DNA from: Rhodopirellula baltica
GTDB lineage: Bacteria; Planctomycetota; Planctomycetia; Pirellulales; Pirellulaceae
Length of the DNA stretch: 64,000 nt
NCBI GenBank assembly: GCA_002901265.1
Contig: PPHI01000094.1
Span: 1-64,000, forward strand
Direction of reading: 5' to 3'
The notes beneath the pieces are model-generated. The model searched no databases and was not told the origin of the DNA. It saw only the letters and a list, made by a program, of their open reading frames with translations. Made by a program: the position numbers and the translations under genes. Positions 7,661 to 16,545 of this stretch are shown in pieces (position 1 is the stretch's first letter; each line of letters begins with the position of its first letter).

Positions 7661-8441
7661 GCATACGCCTCAGATTTGAAGACAGAACCCAAAGTTACGT
7701 ATTTCAACGCAGGAAAAACGAACGCACCCAATTGATTTCGCTAGCGCGACGACCGAAGGACCAGGACACACTGGGATGCAGACTATACCATAGCGAAACG
7801 GGGTACCAGCATATGCTCCTCTCAATCATGATGTGTTTACACCGCCGAGACGAACGCAGACAGAAAAGCTTGGCTTGAAGACCTCAGAATCGAATCAGCT
7901 GGCGAGCCGCACCTGTTCAATCCCAGCTTTCGACAACGCCGCGCTGCATCACGAGCGGCGGCACGCGTGGACGCAAGCTTCTAGTGGGATTGGAGTTTAG
8001 CCAAATCAATCCTTGGCTAGCCGCGATTGGCTATTACCAGCTTCCGTTTGCTCTCGCCTTTGCCGCTGGGAAAGCCGTTTGAGCGTGGTCAGGCGGGAGC
8101 CTGAATGGCAGTGCGTGACGAGGCGGGAGCCTCGTCACGAGGAGTTGATCGCGGCAGTATTGATGCGGGTTTCCTGATACCTGCGCCCACTGCGTTTAGT
8201 CCCACTCATCGAAGCGTCTTCGAAACGGTCACTGATCCGCTCGCCGAGGGCAAGAAACCCGTCATGATCGATGAACAGATAAACCGAGATTGAACCGTGC
8301 TCCGGTAATGCCACTACGTTGATACTTTTTCGGGCGTTTGAAAACGCTCACGGGAAAAGGATGCGTGCACGTACGGAAGATAGCGGTCGTGGACGAAGCG
8401 ATGAGTCCTATGGCAAGCATTGTAAACCACTTAACCGCACG
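7661..8441. other. Intergenic gap upstream of the TIR operon
   Basis: No supported gene. It should hold the promoter for the leftward TIR operon: a TATAGT-like -10 can be read on the minus strand at 7782-7787, but I see no good -35 partner, so this is weak. The right part holds two REP-like hairpins, listed separately. A 62-codon frame at 8105-8293 crosses a hairpin and has no family resemblance. Confidence 0.5.
8090..8138. repeat. Pair of REP-like hairpins
   Basis: Two perfect palindromes share the core AGGC-GGGA-GCCT. The first (8090-8103) has a 5-bp stem and the second (8115-8138) a 10-bp stem. The long direct repeat contains the same design with a TCCC loop. They are probably intergenic palindromic repeats; a role in termination is possible but there is no T-run. 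Confidence 0.75.
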
Positions 8442-8783
8442 CTATCGCGTTTCGGCTGATACGACTTCGTGCTCGTGCTCGTGCTCGTGCTCCAATCGAT
8501 AATCTTCATGAGATTCGCCGACACCGTCAAATTTCATAGACATCCTTGTTAGCATGGAAACGATCCGGTGAAGCATCGCCTTGAGCTTTCGACAATCCTC
8601 GAGCTCCATCCCTCCGGTTGCGACGAGGACATCTTGAATCGCTGCACATTCAAAAGCTGACCCGCGTGCGATATCGAAAAAGCGAGCCCGATCCTTCAAG
8701 CTGCGTTTGCCATTTCCTTCCGCAATATTCAACGGTATCGATTGCGTCGCTCGTAGCCATTGATCGCGAGCATGGCGATGCAC
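8442..8783 (-). pseudogene. Four-helix-bundle (S23/IVP-type) protein, N-terminally truncated
   Basis: The readable frame, from a GTG at 8783, has SIPLNIAEGNGKRS and RFFDIARGSAFECAA, the hallmark of the small four-helix-bundle family (23S rRNA intervening-sequence-type proteins, distantly related to the Avd accessory protein of DGRs). Family members normally have about 35 more residues before this point. Here the frame is open upstream only to about 8853, without ATG, GTG or TTG, and enters the long direct repeat. So the first helix is missing. The C-terminus ends in a Glu-His repeat from a GTGCTC microsatellite. A remnant similar to its 3' end (reading VSSAGTR, stop) lies at 9107-9135, just right of repeat copy B. 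The gene may be dead, or may make a shortened protein. Confidence 0.7.
8469..8492. repeat. Hexanucleotide microsatellite, four GTGCTC units
   Basis: Four perfect GTGCTC units encode an alternating Glu-His run at the end of the four-helix-bundle frame on the minus strand. A length change of whole units would keep the frame. Confidence 0.9.
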
Positions 8784-9105
8784 GCTAGCGAATTGAAAGC
8801 TTGCGGAGGGCGTCAGTTGAATTGAATGGCTTCCGAGTATCCCAAACGCTGGTCAATGGACATCATGGTGTTGGGCTTCGGCTGATTGTTGATTTCCATT
8901 CGCTGCGTTTGCCTGACACACAACGACATTGGCAGAAACCTATTCTGAAAATCATTGGGCTGCCAACCGCACATGAGTACGTTCCGATGTTCGGTTGTTC
9001 GTCGTCCCGATCTCCTGAATCCTCGTGCGAAGGCTCTGCCTTGCACGCGATTGCCTCGCAGGCTCCCGCCTGCAACTTCCGTGCAAAACCAAAGCCACTT
9101 AACCG
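8770..9105 (+). repeat. Long direct repeat, copy B
   Basis: This is the second copy of the repeat at 27-333, in the same orientation and about 8.7 kb away. The left end (8770-8796) is the 5' part of the truncated four-helix-bundle gene. 8797-8819 belongs to the 29 extra bases absent from copy A. 8820-9105 matches copy A with one mismatch. Right of it lie bases resembling the 3' end of another four-helix-bundle gene. The pair brackets the TIR/MoxR/SUMF1 island. From here to 9251 I see no other gene. Confidence 0.9.
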
Positions 9106-9251
9106 CACGCTAGCGCGTTCCGGCTGATGAAACCTCGTGGACGAGCACCGCGAGGCTGAGCACGAGCACGATGAAGCGGGAAACACAGATGCAATTCCAT
9201 TGCAAGAACGGCCGTTCAACTGAGATCGACGGTCGGGACGGACGCGGGCGG

Positions 9252-9464
9252 TCAATTTGAATCGCCTACCACCGCTTCGCGCAGCTGACGAGAACTCCAT
9301 CGAATCCTTCTCCATCCGCAATAGCCAAGATAGGCTGCGAGGAGACTGAATGTGCCTCCAAAAACGGCTAAGAATCCCCAATCAATCGGTTCGTCATTGG
9401 TGATCTCTTCCCCGATGGTGGTGACGGCCGCGAAAGCGAAGAACGCGGCGGAGAAAAGATTCAA
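9252..9464 (-). CDS. Small membrane protein
   Basis: This 70-residue protein has two hydrophobic segments (about 3-17 and 29-48) and a basic tail (WRRIRWSSRQLRE). The start is a TTG one base after the stop of the preceding gene, which argues for coupled translation but makes the exact start uncertain. It is last in an operon that reads leftward from 12843. No family recognised. Confidence 0.6.
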   Translation of the reverse strand: MNLFSAAFFAFAAVTTIGEEITNDEPIDWGFLAVFGGTFSLLAAYLGYCGWRRIRWSSRQLREAVVGDSN

Positions 9465-9707
9465 TCACCCCATCGGTCGATCGAGACTTGAAACTTGCCG
9501 GTACCAGCGAATCCATTCGGCGATGGCATAACCCAAAACAGGCAACACCAGCAGCAGCCCACCGATCATTGAATAGGGATTGTCAGCAACGACGATCGCA
9601 ATCACGCTCGTGATGAACAACATCGTCGCGAGCGTAAAGTTGACTCCAAAAAACAGTGTCTCAAGTCGTCTGCCCGATGCGTCAGCATTTTGCTCTCCCT
9701 CAGACAT
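9465..9707 (-). CDS. Small two-TM membrane protein
   Basis: This 80-residue protein has a short polar N-terminus and two transmembrane segments (about 18-40 and 46-65: FTLATMLFITSVIAIVVA and GGLLLVLPVLGYAIAEW). Its ATG lies 14 bases after the stop of the octahaem cytochrome gene, so it is probably cotranscribed. It resembles the next small gene in size and topology. No family recognised; an accessory role in the membrane next to the cytochrome is possible. Confidence 0.7.
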   Translation of the reverse strand: MSEGEQNADASGRRLETLFFGVNFTLATMLFITSVIAIVVADNPYSMIGGLLLVLPVLGYAIAEWIRWYRQVSSLDRPMG

Positions 9708-9721
9708 TCAACCACTCGCCG

Positions 9722-12187
9722 CTAGTTTTGCTCGGCCGCTAACTTGGCCTTCAGCTCTTCATAGACCACTTTGAACTGTTGATTCTCTGGCTCGAGGTCC
9801 GACGCCAACTTTAGCTGCGACAATGCATCTTCCATCTGGCCGTCCAAATAGAGCGCCAGGCCATACTGGAATTGCACGGGCGCTAGCTCGGGCGCTAGCT
9901 TGGCGTCGCGGGCCAACAATGCCAAATGCTGCTTTCGCAACTTGCCTGCCGCGGCAAGGTAACGGTCTCGTTCTGCCGGTTCCATTCCGCCGGCCACCCG
10001 CTCGAACAAAGCCGCCAAGTTGACGTGCGGCCCGGTTGTCGTGGGCTCGACGCGAATCGCCGTTTGATACGCTTCGATGGCTTCGGCAGGACGCCCTAAG
10101 CGTTCACAGATAATTCCCCAGCCCAGGTGTGCACCCGACCTGTCGGAAGCTGTCATGAATTCTTCGTGCACCTCTTTCAATGCGACTTCCAGCTTCGACC
10201 GATCCTCCGGCGACAACTGCTGAAGCTCCGGCGAATTCACCAAGGCCTGTGCCGCCGCCGAACGAACAAGTCGCGAGGGGTCGTCGAGCAATCGCACTAA
10301 CTGCGTTACCGTTTGCGAGGAACCGGTTGCTGGCAACGCCGCTGCCGCGCTCGCACGAATCATCGGGTGCTGCTCGGCATCATTGAGTAACTCATTGACG
10401 ACGCTCGAAATCCCACGGGCGCCCTGACGAGTCAACTCCTCAATGATCGTTGCCCGAGCGATTGCGGGGGATCGGTAGTCCGTTATTTTCAACAACTCGA
10501 TCGCCCGCTCCGTCGCACCAGCTTCGCCGCGACGCAGCGGCACCAAGGTTTCGGCGAAGTGCGGTTCACGCTTTCGATCCGCACCGTACCAGCGGTCGCA
10601 AGCTTCATCGCACCAGGCGTCGGTCTGTTCAATCAAGCCCTGCAACGTCGCACCATCGGCGCCGACCTCGGCACTCGGTTCCTCACCAGCCAGACGCAGC
10701 CACTGGGCATACTCCAATGGTTCGAGCTTTGACCGCTGATCAGAATCCATTTGCGGCAAGCGATCCTTCACATGACAGCGACTGCAGGCGTTAGGCGTTC
10801 CGAGACTGACGGACAAGTCCGGACGCGGGACACGAATGCTGTGGTCACGACGTGGGTCGACTTCCATGTAAGTCGTTTCTGGCATGTGACAGTTGACACA
10901 CTTTGCCGCTTCGCTGCCTGGTGTATGATGATGGTGTGAGACGACGTCATACTTGCCGGCGGAGTGCTGGTGACATGACGTGCAAGTTTCATTGCCGGGA
11001 TGCTTCAGCTTCAACGAGTGAGGGTCGTGGCAATCGGAGCAGCGAATGCCTTTGTGATACATCTTGCTCTGTAGGAACGAGCCATAGACGTAGTCCTCGT
11101 CTTTGATTTGTCCGTCGCCGTGGTACGTCAATTCATTGAGCATTTCCAAGCGATAGTGATCGAAGTAATTCGGTCCGCCGGTCCCTGCGGCGCCCATCAC
11201 CCCGCGACGACTGTGGCAAGGGGCACAGGTTTGCAACTGCGGTTCGGCATCGTCGCCTTTGAGATGATTGACCAAGCCATCGCCATAGCGGCGATCCCAA
11301 AATAACGAAGACTTGTTGGCCAGTTCGACATGCAACGAGGCCGGACCGTGGCAGGCTTCGCAGCTTACATCGATTTCCGAAAATGTCGTGTGATACGTCG
11401 CTGTCTTTGGATCAAAGTTCTCCTGCAAGTTGGTGGAGTGACAATTGGCGCACATCGTTTGCCAGCGTTGTGCGATTCCGGTCCAGTGCAGTGGGTCATC
11501 GGCAGCCAGCTTTTCGGTCACATCTGGAGGCCGCAAGTAGAACCAGCGGTTATCGCGACTGTCCCAAGAGATGCGTAGAACCTGTAACCGCGAGATTTCG
11601 CAAGACTTGTCGTCCCCAGAGACCTCGTTCGCGTCGGTACCTTCTTCGCGATCAAACTCCACCATGTATTGCTGCAGCGGATAGACACCGAAGACGTACT
11701 TGACTTCGAAGTCATGCATTTGGCCGTCTTCGCCATCGGTGTGCACCATAAACCGCTTGCCGTCGCGGAACAGGCGGTTGCTCAGCCCGTCGTGCTCGAA
11801 GGTCACATCATTGAAATCACCGAGTACGGTTTGGTCGGTTGCCAGATCCATCGCCTTGTCGTGATCGGAACCCGAGAACGCATCCATTTGTTCGGCGTGA
11901 CACTTGGCACAGGCATCACGACCGACAAAGGTCGGCTCGATCCCTTCGGGCATTGCCGACCAATAATCGGCAAACACTCCGCCTGCGATCATCAAGACCG
12001 GAATAAGCCCCCAGACCAACAGACGCCGCGAACCGATCGGCTTCGCGGTCGTGGGTACGCGAGACGCCGCCTGGTCGACCGGCCCGTCGTCGACCGGCCC
12101 ATCTTGGGTTTGTGGCTGCGACTTTGAGTTCGGCTGCGTCTTGGCGATCTTTTGGCGTGACGCTTTCTTGGGGCGGCGTGCGGACAA
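9722..12187 (-). CDS. Octahaem c-type cytochrome with HEAT and TPR repeats
   Basis: The 821-residue protein has a Lys/Gln-rich cytoplasmic head, one transmembrane anchor (about 54-75, LLVWGLIPVLMIAGGVFA) and an exported region with eight CXXCH haem sites: CAKCH (93-97), CANCH, CEACH, CAPCH, CSDCH, CTSCH, CVNCH and CSRCH. The layout is like the cytochrome c554/doubled-CXXCH proteins that planctomycetes carry in number. After the haem part come HEAT-like repeats (AAALPATGSSQTVTQLVRLL; PSRLVRSAAAQALVNS) and C-terminal TPRs (about 680-810). The start is TTG; no ATG lies close upstream. It sits 44 bases after an exported protein gene and 14 before a small membrane gene. Substrate unknown; electron transfer in the periplasm is the safe statement. 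Confidence 0.88.
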   Translation of the reverse strand: MSARRPKKASRQKIAKTQPNSKSQPQTQDGPVDDGPVDQAASRVPTTAKPIGSRRLLVWGLIPVLMIAGGVFADYWSAMPEGIEPTFVGRDACAKCHAEQMDAFSGSDHDKAMDLATDQTVLGDFNDVTFEHDGLSNRLFRDGKRFMVHTDGEDGQMHDFEVKYVFGVYPLQQYMVEFDREEGTDANEVSGDDKSCEISRLQVLRISWDSRDNRWFYLRPPDVTEKLAADDPLHWTGIAQRWQTMCANCHSTNLQENFDPKTATYHTTFSEIDVSCEACHGPASLHVELANKSSLFWDRRYGDGLVNHLKGDDAEPQLQTCAPCHSRRGVMGAAGTGGPNYFDHYRLEMLNELTYHGDGQIKDEDYVYGSFLQSKMYHKGIRCSDCHDPHSLKLKHPGNETCTSCHQHSAGKYDVVSHHHHTPGSEAAKCVNCHMPETTYMEVDPRRDHSIRVPRPDLSVSLGTPNACSRCHVKDRLPQMDSDQRSKLEPLEYAQWLRLAGEEPSAEVGADGATLQGLIEQTDAWCDEACDRWYGADRKREPHFAETLVPLRRGEAGATERAIELLKITDYRSPAIARATIIEELTRQGARGISSVVNELLNDAEQHPMIRASAAAALPATGSSQTVTQLVRLLDDPSRLVRSAAAQALVNSPELQQLSPEDRSKLEVALKEVHEEFMTASDRSGAHLGWGIICERLGRPAEAIEAYQTAIRVEPTTTGPHVNLAALFERVAGGMEPAERDRYLAAAGKLRKQHLALLARDAKLAPELAPVQFQYGLALYLDGQMEDALSQLKLASDLEPENQQFKVVYEELKAKLAAEQN

Positions 12188-12231
12188 AGCTGGGGTGGGA
12201 ATCGAGTCGTGGGGATGGGAAACGATGCAGA

Positions 12232-12843
12232 CTAATCAGTCGACGCCGCTGTTGCTGGCTCCGAGATCAAGCGAACCGCTTCGGCACGCATCTGACGCAG
12301 GAGTTGATCTCGTTGGGCATCATCGTCCAGTTGACCGATCAATCGGCAAGCTTTTAGGAGAGCTTCTGCAGCCTTCATTCGTTTCAGTTGCCTGTTTTCC
12401 GAAGGACGTTGCTGGACAGACGCAGGTCGTTCGGCGCTGAGCTCCTGAGAATCGGATTTTAGCTTCGCATCGTCCTGGCCGGGGTTCGCCAACAGCGGCT
12501 TGTCAGCCATTTCGTCGAGCAGCGACCCAGAAAGCACGCTTCCCCCGCCTCCCGATTGGATGATGTCGCGAAGCATCGGGTCACCGACGGCCTGGAGTGC
12601 CGCGGGGGACTGGAGCGCATCGCGGATCTGCTGCTCCGTCGCCGGATCAGACGGCTTGGTACGAACGGGCGGCACCACACCGTCGGGCATGGTGATTGCG
12701 GTCCCAAGCGGTGTCCTTTCCGCTTGCTTTGCGGGCTGAGACGCGGAAGAAGTCGTCGCGGGCGGACTGAAAATCCACGCGCCGCTAACAAGACCACTGA
12801 CAACTCCAACCGAAAGGGCTGCGGTAAACGCCGCTCGCATCAC
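12232..12843 (-). CDS. Exported protein of unknown function
   Basis: The 203-residue protein starts with two ATG codons and a signal peptide or anchor (about 3-27, AAFTAALSVGVVSGLVSGAW). The rest is low-complexity: Ser/Ala/Pro-rich to about 60, then helical with TEQQIRDALQSPAALQAVGD and a charged C-terminal helix (ENRQLKRMKAAEALLKACRL). No domain recognised. It is the first gene of the leftward operon, 44 bases before the octahaem cytochrome, so it may help its assembly or simply share its promoter. Confidence 0.75.
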   Translation of the reverse strand: MMRAAFTAALSVGVVSGLVSGAWIFSPPATTSSASQPAKQAERTPLGTAITMPDGVVPPVRTKPSDPATEQQIRDALQSPAALQAVGDPMLRDIIQSGGGGSVLSGSLLDEMADKPLLANPGQDDAKLKSDSQELSAERPASVQQRPSENRQLKRMKAAEALLKACRLIGQLDDDAQRDQLLRQMRAEAVRLISEPATAASTD

Positions 12844-13527
12844 ATCACTCCATGAACGTTATTCTGTCCGTGAATCTTCACCAGACTGTTAACAATGCCA
12901 GATCCCGGTCACCTGCGACCGATCTTGGCAGCTATTTCTTAACGGTAACTGCTTTCTGAACGGGCGCGGCACCGATTCAGCACACCGCCAATTCAGCAAC
13001 CTAGCCCGCACAGTAGAGTTCGCACAGTAACCGGAAAGCTTGATCGATACCAGGATAACGTCATGCCGCGATGTCGGCCAAATCCGTTGGGCGACAAAGG
13101 GCTCTATCGAGAATCGTTCGCAACACGAGTAGCGACGACTTGTGAGCGACACGGCAAAGGACAACGACTCGGATCGGCTGCAATGATTTGCAGAGGGGCA
13201 CCGCAGACGGGTTTGTGGCTGAGGGAGAGCGAGCACTGCGAACGGCGTGTGGCAAGATAGGAACCCTCACAAACTGAAATGGATCCGACCGTTTGGGAAT
13301 TTTGGAGAAAACGAACTGCGGGGCGTCGGGGCGCAGGTGACGATTAAACGAAGGAGTTCTAGACTGACAAAAAGGGATCAGCCGGACCAACAAAACCGCT
13401 GTGAACTTGTCGGCTTAATCACTACCAATGGGCAGCGACACTGTCGCGATTGGCTCCGTCAAAAGAACGCTCGTCGACGCAAACCACCCTATGCGGACGA
13501 CGACATTCGCAATCGGCATCGGTTGAT
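12844..13527. other. Divergent intergenic region before sucA
   Basis: This 684-base region separates the leftward cytochrome operon from rightward sucA and should carry both promoters. Several frames of 65-115 codons cross it on both strands, but none has family resemblance or a good ribosome site. I see no clear -35/-10 pair, RNA gene or terminator. Confidence 0.45.
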
Positions 13528-16404
13528 ATGAATACGTTTAGCTTGGACTACATTGACGACTTGTATGTCCAATATGTTCAGGACCCGGAGAGCGTCCCCG
13601 AGACCTGGCGTCAATATTTCGAGCAGTTCATGGTGATCTCTCCCGGCAAGGGAAAGGCGTCATCGGCAGGCGACTCGTCCGCCGCAGCTCGCGTGACGAG
13701 CAGCGCTGCCGCCGGAGGTTCTGGTAACGGCCAAGGTGCGGCCGTTGCGACGGCGCCGCGTTCTTCGATCGGCGCAAAAATCGTCCAAGCCGCCAACGGC
13801 TCCACCGGGGATGAAGCGACCGACCAAGCGTTGTGGATGTCGCGGATGCAAGACCGCGTCAACCAGCTTGTCCGCGAGTACCGGGTGCGGGGTCACCTGC
13901 GTGCACAGCTTGACCCGCTGGGGATCGACCGCGCAATGCCACCGGAGCTCAGCCCCAAACGCTATGGGCTTAGCGAAACCGATTTGCAGCGCCGACTGGG
14001 ATCCTCTGCCGTCGAACACGTCAAAGGCGACACGCTGGACGTGATCCTGACCAAATTGCAAAACACGTACTGCCGCTCGATCGGTGCACAGTTCATGCAC
14101 ATCGACAATCGCAACATTCGCGATTGGTTGCAGCAGCGGATGGAGAGCACCGAGAATCGCTTGGAACTTCCACGCGAAGTTCAACGCCGTATTTATGCGC
14201 GTCTGGCTGACGCATCGATTTTCGAAGAATTCGTGCGCCGCAAATTTGTAGGCGCCAAAACGTTTTCTCTCGAAGGTGCCGAAACGCTGATCCCGATGAT
14301 CGACTTGGCCTTGGAAAAGGCCGGCGAACACGGCGTCAAAGAAGTCGTGATGGGGATGGCCCACCGCGGACGCTTGAACGTGATGGCCAACATCATGAAA
14401 AAGCGTGCGATGAATATCTTCTGGTCCTTCGATGACCCGAACCCGGAGATGAATCGTGGCGGCGGCGACGTGCGCTATCACCTCGGGTACAGCAGCGACT
14501 GGAAAACCGCCAGCGGCCATCGACTGCACATCTCACTGTGCTTTAACCCCAGCCACCTGGAGTTCGTCAATACGGTTGCGATGGGCCGAACCCGCTGCAA
14601 ACAGGACCACCGGGGGGATGAGAATCGTCGCGAAGTCATGACGATGCTGATTCACGGTGACGCGGCGTTTGCCGGTGAAGGAATCGTGCAAGAAACGCTG
14701 AACCTGAGCCAACTGAACGGCTACCGGGTGGGCGGGACGCTACATATCGTCATCAACAATCAGGTCGGCTTCACCACCGAACCGGATTCCGGACGCAGCA
14801 CCACGTACGCGACCGACGTCGCCCGCATGCTGCAAATCCCAATTTTCCACGTCAACGGCGAAGACCCCGAAGCGGTTGCCCAAGTCGTTTCGCTGGCAAT
14901 GGATTTCCGCAACGAATTCCAACGCGACGTCGTCATCGACCTGTACGCCTACCGCCGCTGGGGGCACAACGAAGGCGACGAGCCGCGTTTCACCCAGCCA
15001 CGGATGTACGCGACCATCGACCAACGCCCCAGTGTTCGCGAACAGTACCTCAACAGTCTCAAGACGCTTGGCAAAATCACTGACGCCGACGCCGAAGAGA
15101 TTCAAAAGAAACGTACCGAGAAGCTGGAATCAGAATTCGATGCCAGCCAGCACGAACCGTTCGTCCCCGACACTCAAACGCTTGCCGCCGGATGGTCGGA
15201 GTACTTCGGCGGGCCCGAACCGGTCGAACAAACCGATACCACCGTGGAAGAATCGCAGCTCGGTGAATTGGTCGACCAAGTCACGCGCCTTCCCGATGAG
15301 TTCTCTCCACACAAGAAACTCAAACGACTGATTTCCAATCGCCGCAAAATGGCCAAAGGTGAAGTCGCGTTTGACTGGGCTACTGCAGAACTGGCGGCCT
15401 TCGCGACGTTGATGGCAGGCGGCCACTCGGTTCGCTTGACCGGCCAGGACTGCCAACGGGGAACGTTCTCGCAACGACACGCCGTTCAGCACGACGTCAA
15501 AACGGGCAAGACGTTTATGCCGCTTTCGACGCTGACGTCCGACAACGTCAGCATCGAGATCCACAACAGCCCGCTGAGCGAAGCCGGCGTACTGGGATTC
15601 GAATACGGCTACTCGCTCGATGCCCCCAACGACCTGGTCATGTGGGAAGCACAGTTCGGCGACTTCTGGAACTGCGCCCAAGTCATCGTCGACCAGTTTA
15701 TCGCCAGTGCCGAAGACAAATGGAACCGACTAAGCGGCTTGGTCATGCTGCTGCCTCACGGCTTTGAAGGCCAAGGCCCCGAGCACTGCAGCGCCCGCGT
15801 CGAACGGTTCTTGGCAATGGCTGCCGAGCACAATATCCAGGTTTGCCAACCGACCACCCCGGCGCAGTACTTTCACCTGCTCCGCCGACAAGTTATTCGC
15901 AAGTGGCGTAAACCACTGGTCGTGCTGACGCCGAAAAGCTTGCTGCGTCACCCCGAAGTGATCAGCACACGAATCGAGCTTGCCGATGGCCAGTTCAAGA
16001 AACTGCTGCACGATCCGGTCATCAACATCTCCGACGCCAAACGCGTGATCCTGTGCACTGGCAAGATTTACTACGACCTCAAGAAGCATCGCGAAGAACT
16101 CGAACGCAGAGACGTGACGCTGATCCGCGTGGAACAGCTTTACCCGCTTTCGAGCGAAGAACTGATCGCGGGACTTGATGGTGCGGGCCGAGGCACAGAA
16201 CTGTTCTTCGCACAAGACGAACCGTTAAACATGGGCGCTTGGCCTTATGTCAAACTGAGCTTCGGTGATGATCTTGCCGCGGCAGGTTGGAATCTCAAGC
16301 CAATCACTCGCGCTGAATCCGCAAGCCCAAGCACGGGCAGCATGGCCGCACACGTGCTGGAACAACGTGAGTTGATCGAAGCAGCGTTCGCTGATTTGGA
16401 TTAA
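13528..16404 (+). CDS. sucA: 2-oxoglutarate dehydrogenase E1 component
   Basis: This is the thiamine-diphosphate-dependent E1 enzyme of the 2-oxoglutarate dehydrogenase complex in the TCA cycle. The 958 residues (usual length 900-950) start with the short E1 N-terminal motif FSLDYIDDLYVQYVQDPESV, which fixes the ATG at 13528. An Ala/Gly/Ser-rich linker follows (about 45-90). The dehydrogenase core shows MGMAHRGRLNVMAN, the ThDP-binding stretch from GDAAFAGEG to INNQVGFTT, and DLYAYRRWGHNEGDEP. The transketolase-like pyrimidine-binding and C-terminal domains include SGLVMLLPHGFEGQGPEH and a FAQDEPLNMGAW segment near the end. No sucB or lpd lies beside it, so the complex is encoded at separate sites. 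Confidence 0.97.
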   Translation: MNTFSLDYIDDLYVQYVQDPESVPETWRQYFEQFMVISPGKGKASSAGDSSAAARVTSSAAAGGSGNGQGAAVATAPRSSIGAKIVQAANGSTGDEATDQALWMSRMQDRVNQLVREYRVRGHLRAQLDPLGIDRAMPPELSPKRYGLSETDLQRRLGSSAVEHVKGDTLDVILTKLQNTYCRSIGAQFMHIDNRNIRDWLQQRMESTENRLELPREVQRRIYARLADASIFEEFVRRKFVGAKTFSLEGAETLIPMIDLALEKAGEHGVKEVVMGMAHRGRLNVMANIMKKRAMNIFWSFDDPNPEMNRGGGDVRYHLGYSSDWKTASGHRLHISLCFNPSHLEFVNTVAMGRTRCKQDHRGDENRREVMTMLIHGDAAFAGEGIVQETLNLSQLNGYRVGGTLHIVINNQVGFTTEPDSGRSTTYATDVARMLQIPIFHVNGEDPEAVAQVVSLAMDFRNEFQRDVVIDLYAYRRWGHNEGDEPRFTQPRMYATIDQRPSVREQYLNSLKTLGKITDADAEEIQKKRTEKLESEFDASQHEPFVPDTQTLAAGWSEYFGGPEPVEQTDTTVEESQLGELVDQVTRLPDEFSPHKKLKRLISNRRKMAKGEVAFDWATAELAAFATLMAGGHSVRLTGQDCQRGTFSQRHAVQHDVKTGKTFMPLSTLTSDNVSIEIHNSPLSEAGVLGFEYGYSLDAPNDLVMWEAQFGDFWNCAQVIVDQFIASAEDKWNRLSGLVMLLPHGFEGQGPEHCSARVERFLAMAAEHNIQVCQPTTPAQYFHLLRRQVIRKWRKPLVVLTPKSLLRHPEVISTRIELADGQFKKLLHDPVINISDAKRVILCTGKIYYDLKKHREELERRDVTLIRVEQLYPLSSEELIAGLDGAGRGTELFFAQDEPLNMGAWPYVKLSFGDDLAAAGWNLKPITRAESASPSTGSMAAHVLEQRELIEAAFADLD

Positions 16405-16545
16405 CCAAACGACTTTTGAAAAAAGTGTTTTGCCATCATTTGGTTCGCGCATCGCTGGGTCGAGAGATCTATTACAATCGCCCCTGGCATTAGCGGCTTG
16501 GGCGATTTCCCAAGCGGGGCTCACTACCTGATTGGTCAAACACGG

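Noticed and set aside
8105-8293. Possible 62-residue gene
   Set aside because: It starts within a REP-like hairpin and has no family resemblance or ribosome site.
1-9105. The left island as a prophage or integrative element
   Set aside because: No integrase, transposase, phage structural gene or tRNA attachment site is visible; only the flanking repeats hint at mobility.
13061-13531. Small frames before sucA
   Set aside because: Basic, low-information peptides on both strands without ribosome sites; typical of random open frames in GC-rich DNA.
13660-16215. Long antisense frames inside sucA (also inside tsf, rpsB and rpoD)
   Set aside because: They mirror strong codon bias of real genes and have no domain content.
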